Shown here one piece after another: positions 61,412-64,000 of a DNA stretch of 64,000 bases. The notes under the pieces are model-generated. The model saw nothing but the letters and a program-made list of their open reading frames with translations. It had not been told where the DNA came from and searched no databases. The number at the start of each line of letters is the position of its first letter. Positions within the stretch are counted from its first letter, which is position 1. This DNA comes from Bacteroidia bacterium (lineage in GTDB: Bacteria > Bacteroidota > Bacteroidia > Bacteroidales > Dysgonomonadaceae), in NCBI GenBank assembly GCA_030538215.1, contig JAUNUM010000001.1, forward strand, positions 63,472-127,471, in the 5' to 3' direction. The position numbers and the translations under genes were made by a program.

Positions 61412-62980
61412 TTATTTTTTTTGCCACCACATTTTAGTTGCATAATCATCTTTACCACCCATTACAGCAACTGCAGCTTCTACGTTTGTTCTGTTGTTTA
61501 TATATTCATTCGAGTTAAATGGTATTCGGTTAGCAACTTTCATTGTTCCATAATTTGTGGATTGAGCTAAGGGGAAAATTTGCGGATATCCCGTTCTTCT
61601 AATTTCACACCAAGCTTCATGTCCATTCGGCCACAAGGCGATCCACTTTTGTGTAATTAATCGCTCAAGCTGTTTTTCTGCCGAATCAGAGCTTTTCCAT
61701 TTTATAGTAATGGTACTCACAGCCGCTTGATCACCTCCTACTTTTAGCGGGTCAGTATAAGCTGATTGGGAAAGTGCTTCATCTACGATATAATTATCGG
61801 CTCCACTTGCTCCCCACTGTTCAAAAGAAAGTTTGATACCTTCATTGTAAAGTTCTTCTGCGCTTCCTCCCATTCCTGCCCATCCGGCCAATGCGCCTTC
61901 TGCTCGGCAAAAAGCTACTTCTGCAGCAGAAAGCCATAAAACAGGATCATTAGTAGCTGCTACCGGAGATGAATATTTACGTGCATTTTCCTGATTTGTC
62001 ACATTTGCTCCTGATCTAAGGCCCACGATGTTGCGTTCCGCACCTTCAATATGAGATTTTTGAGCATAAGAAGAAGCCCTCGGATCCTTATAACCATTCA
62101 AAAAAGCATCCATGTCTGCTGCAAGCCTTGCATCTCCATAAGAGTTCCACATAACTTCAATGGGATTTTTAGCATATATCTCCTTTGCATTATCGGCATT
62201 TGATGTAATTACGCCACTTCTTACCGCTTCTTCACCCATTTGTTGTGCAAATTGTGAATTTGCGTATCGAATACGGATTGCCATTCGCAGTTTTAATGAG
62301 TTTGCAAATTTGAACCATTTATTCATATCTCCTCCGTAAACCTTATCAAAAGAGCCAAAAGGTTTGCCTTGAGGATTAGATGCAATATAAGATTTAAATG
62401 TCGCAATAGCTTCATTCAAGTCATTAAACATGTTTTTATATACTTCTTCTTGAGTATCGTAAGAAGTTTTTAAATCTTCTCCTGTAATTTTCGAATAAGG
62501 AAGAGGTCCGTACATATCCGTTAAACGCTGCATGGCCTGTATGCGTAAAATTTGTGCCCATGCAAAATTAACACCTGTTTTATTGGTTGCTTTAGCTATT
62601 TCGTTCCATGCAGAGTAGATGCTTGTCATAACATTCGAAAAGGGATAATCTACCCAACCTTTAGGTGCATTGTACGTAGTGAAATTTGCAGGACTCCAAC
62701 CCGCGCTTGTGTACATCATATAACGACCATAGTAATCGCCAATAAGATTTTGATTCATTTGGTAGTTGTTTTCCTGTGCAGGAAACGAGTTATCTTGCAA
62801 GGTTATGAAAAATACTCCCGACCTATAATTGTCTCTATTAAGCTCTTCGTTTGATAAAGAACCCCCGGGGCGATTAATCTCTCCAAAATTATTTGTACAC
62901 GAAATAAAAATCAGTACTCCTAAAATTAGTTTGGCAGCCAATTTAAAGGATTTTATTGTGTTTTTTTTCATCATATTCAT
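61412..62980 (-). CDS. SusD-like lipoprotein, module B
   Basis: The 522-residue lipoprotein (LIFISC) has the SusD layout with DMNKWFKFANSLKLRMAIRIRY, AAEVAFCRAEGALAGWAGMGGSAEELY and a C-terminal RLITQKWIALWPNGHEAWCEIRRTGYP. It is clearly a paralogue of the protein at 51094. It binds glycan at the surface and works with the SusC encoded 4 bp upstream. Confidence 0.93.
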   Translation of the reverse strand: MNMMKKNTIKSFKLAAKLILGVLIFISCTNNFGEINRPGGSLSNEELNRDNYRSGVFFITLQDNSFPAQENNYQMNQNLIGDYYGRYMMYTSAGWSPANFTTYNAPKGWVDYPFSNVMTSIYSAWNEIAKATNKTGVNFAWAQILRIQAMQRLTDMYGPLPYSKITGEDLKTSYDTQEEVYKNMFNDLNEAIATFKSYIASNPQGKPFGSFDKVYGGDMNKWFKFANSLKLRMAIRIRYANSQFAQQMGEEAVRSGVITSNADNAKEIYAKNPIEVMWNSYGDARLAADMDAFLNGYKDPRASSYAQKSHIEGAERNIVGLRSGANVTNQENARKYSSPVAATNDPVLWLSAAEVAFCRAEGALAGWAGMGGSAEELYNEGIKLSFEQWGASGADNYIVDEALSQSAYTDPLKVGGDQAAVSTITIKWKSSDSAEKQLERLITQKWIALWPNGHEAWCEIRRTGYPQIFPLAQSTNYGTMKVANRIPFNSNEYINNRTNVEAAVAVMGGKDDYATKMWWQKK

Positions 62981-62984
62981 TTAT

Positions 62985-64000
62985 TTAGAATTGTATTTTT
63001 AAATTGAATCCAAAGTTTCGTAAACTTGGTTGCATAAAGTAGTCGAATCCCTGGTAATAAGTTCCTGTCGAAGCGGTTAGCTCAGGATCAAAAGGAGCCT
63101 TATTGTAAATCATCCATAAATTGCGTCCTGTTACAGAAACACTCATGTTCATTTTATCATTGAACCACTTAGATGGTAACACGTATCCGAGATACGCTTC
63201 TTGTAAACGAACGTTTGAGCCATCATAAATATATTCTGACCACACAGCTGATTCCCCTCCCACAACTTGATAGTACGCCTCAGCGCCAATCAATCCGTTG
63301 TTTACAGCAATTCCACCATTATTACGAGCAGTTTCTGTAGTTTTTGTAACACCGTGCTGATCTAATATTGCTTGTGTACTGGATATAACTACACCACCCA
63401 AACGAGCAGACAACATAAATCCAAAATTGAAACCTTTCCACGTAAAATCGTTTCTGTAACCAAAGTTTGCACGAGGCAATACTGATCCCATATAGTGAGG
63501 ATGAGATTTTAAATCGGTTTTGATAACATTGTTTTTATCATTTAATGCAATATTACCTTCCGGGTCGAGAGCTAATTTATTGTACACGTATAAATCACCC
63601 ATTGTACCTCCATTTTTCAATAAAATATTTGCGCCATCAAAACCGCCTTTATTGATGATTTCAGTTTTTTCGGGAAGCAATTCAACAATTTTGTTTCTGT
63701 TCATACTATACGTAAAATTAGTATTCCAAGTAAAGTCGTTCCACGTTTTATTATATCCTAATGCCAGCTCAATTCCTTGATTTTCGACATTCCCCGTCTG
63801 AACATATTCACTATCATAACCTGAAGAAGCAGAAATTGCTCTTAAGAATGTTTGATTCTTAGTGTTAGACTTGTAATAAGTGGCATCAAAGTTTAAGGCT
63901 CCTTTGAAGAAACGAGACTGTAAACCTACTTCCCAAGAGTTGGTACGTTCCGGATAAAAATTTTCAGGCATCTTATAAGTTACTGTTGCGTAAGACTGTG
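62985..64000 (-). CDS. SusC-like TonB-dependent transporter, module B (partial)
   Basis: This is the C-terminal barrel part of a SusC protein, open to the window edge with no stop; the true start lies outside. YPERTNSWEVGLQSRFFKGALNFDATYY and a GFNFGFMLSARLGGVV block match the module A SusC (KPERTNSWEFGLNAR, GFMLSARFGGVV). It ends in NFGFNLKIQF. Whether an STN domain is present cannot be seen. Confidence 0.93.
   Translation of the reverse strand, partial: QSYATVTYKMPENFYPERTNSWEVGLQSRFFKGALNFDATYYKSNTKNQTFLRAISASSGYDSEYVQTGNVENQGIELALGYNKTWNDFTWNTNFTYSMNRNKIVELLPEKTEIINKGGFDGANILLKNGGTMGDLYVYNKLALDPEGNIALNDKNNVIKTDLKSHPHYMGSVLPRANFGYRNDFTWKGFNFGFMLSARLGGVVISSTQAILDQHGVTKTTETARNNGGIAVNNGLIGAEAYYQVVGGESAVWSEYIYDGSNVRLQEAYLGYVLPSKWFNDKMNMSVSVTGRNLWMIYNKAPFDPELTASTGTYYQGFDYFMQPSLRNFGFNLKIQF

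Overview
The window reads as a chromosomal segment of a member of the Bacteroidetes, most likely order Bacteroidales. Evidence: many -7 boxes of the TAnnTTTG type (in one case with a -33 TTTG at N19 spacing), no clear Shine-Dalgarno sequences, SusC/SusD pairs with SPII lipoproteins, an ECF sigma/FecR pair, a fused FeoA-FeoB with its small Cys-rich partner, and the rpsF-rpsR-rplI order. Base composition is AT-rich. A genus cannot be fixed from sequence reading alone.

Layout. 1-4.6 kb: a degenerate 3-hydroxyacyl-CoA dehydrogenase-like gene, ackA, the ribosomal operon rpsF-rpsR-rplI, and a lipoprotein made of two tandem ecotin (serine protease inhibitor) domains. 4.6-9.4 kb: a U32 protein, small membrane proteins, a SpoU/TrmH RNA methyltransferase whose 3' end is duplicated around an inserted single-gene segment, and a toxin-antitoxin pair whose toxin is frameshifted. 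9.4-14.7 kb: an MBL-fold hydrolase plus three glycosyltransferases in one operon, then a DUF4304 gene framed by inverted repeats and a large foldable 3' element. 14.5-27.5 kb: dipeptidyl peptidase IV, an NMO/FabK-like flavoprotein, an intact paralogue of the toxin-antitoxin pair, a PIF1-HRDC helicase, purD, an M28 peptidase and a DUF4026/DUF2314 protein. Two nearly identical 93-bp hairpin repeats lie at 18.5 and 24.4 kb. 27.5-44 kb: GH20 hexosaminidase and alkaline phosphatase, then housekeeping genes (surE, lpxB, pfkA, rnc, fabF, acpP, purN, tRNA-Leu, feoAB, class I fumarase).

43.9-64 kb is a large glycan-utilisation region, all on the minus strand. It holds two parallel SusC/SusD/GH18/LamG/DUF1735 modules with an ECF sigma and an FecR anti-sigma between them, followed by an Ig-like lipoprotein, an MFS transporter and a GH130 phosphorylase. 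The GH18 proteins are one with a full DxxDxDxE motif, one EndoH/F1-like enzyme fused to DUF1735, and one with the catalytic residues lost. Together with GH130 (mannosyl-GlcNAc type) this suggests capture and cleavage of N-glycans at the cell surface, import by SusC/D and phosphorolysis of the core disaccharide inside the cell. The second SusC runs off the window end.

No CRISPR array, rRNA operon, transposase, integrase or complete phage was seen. No gene-free stretch exceeds about 300 bases.
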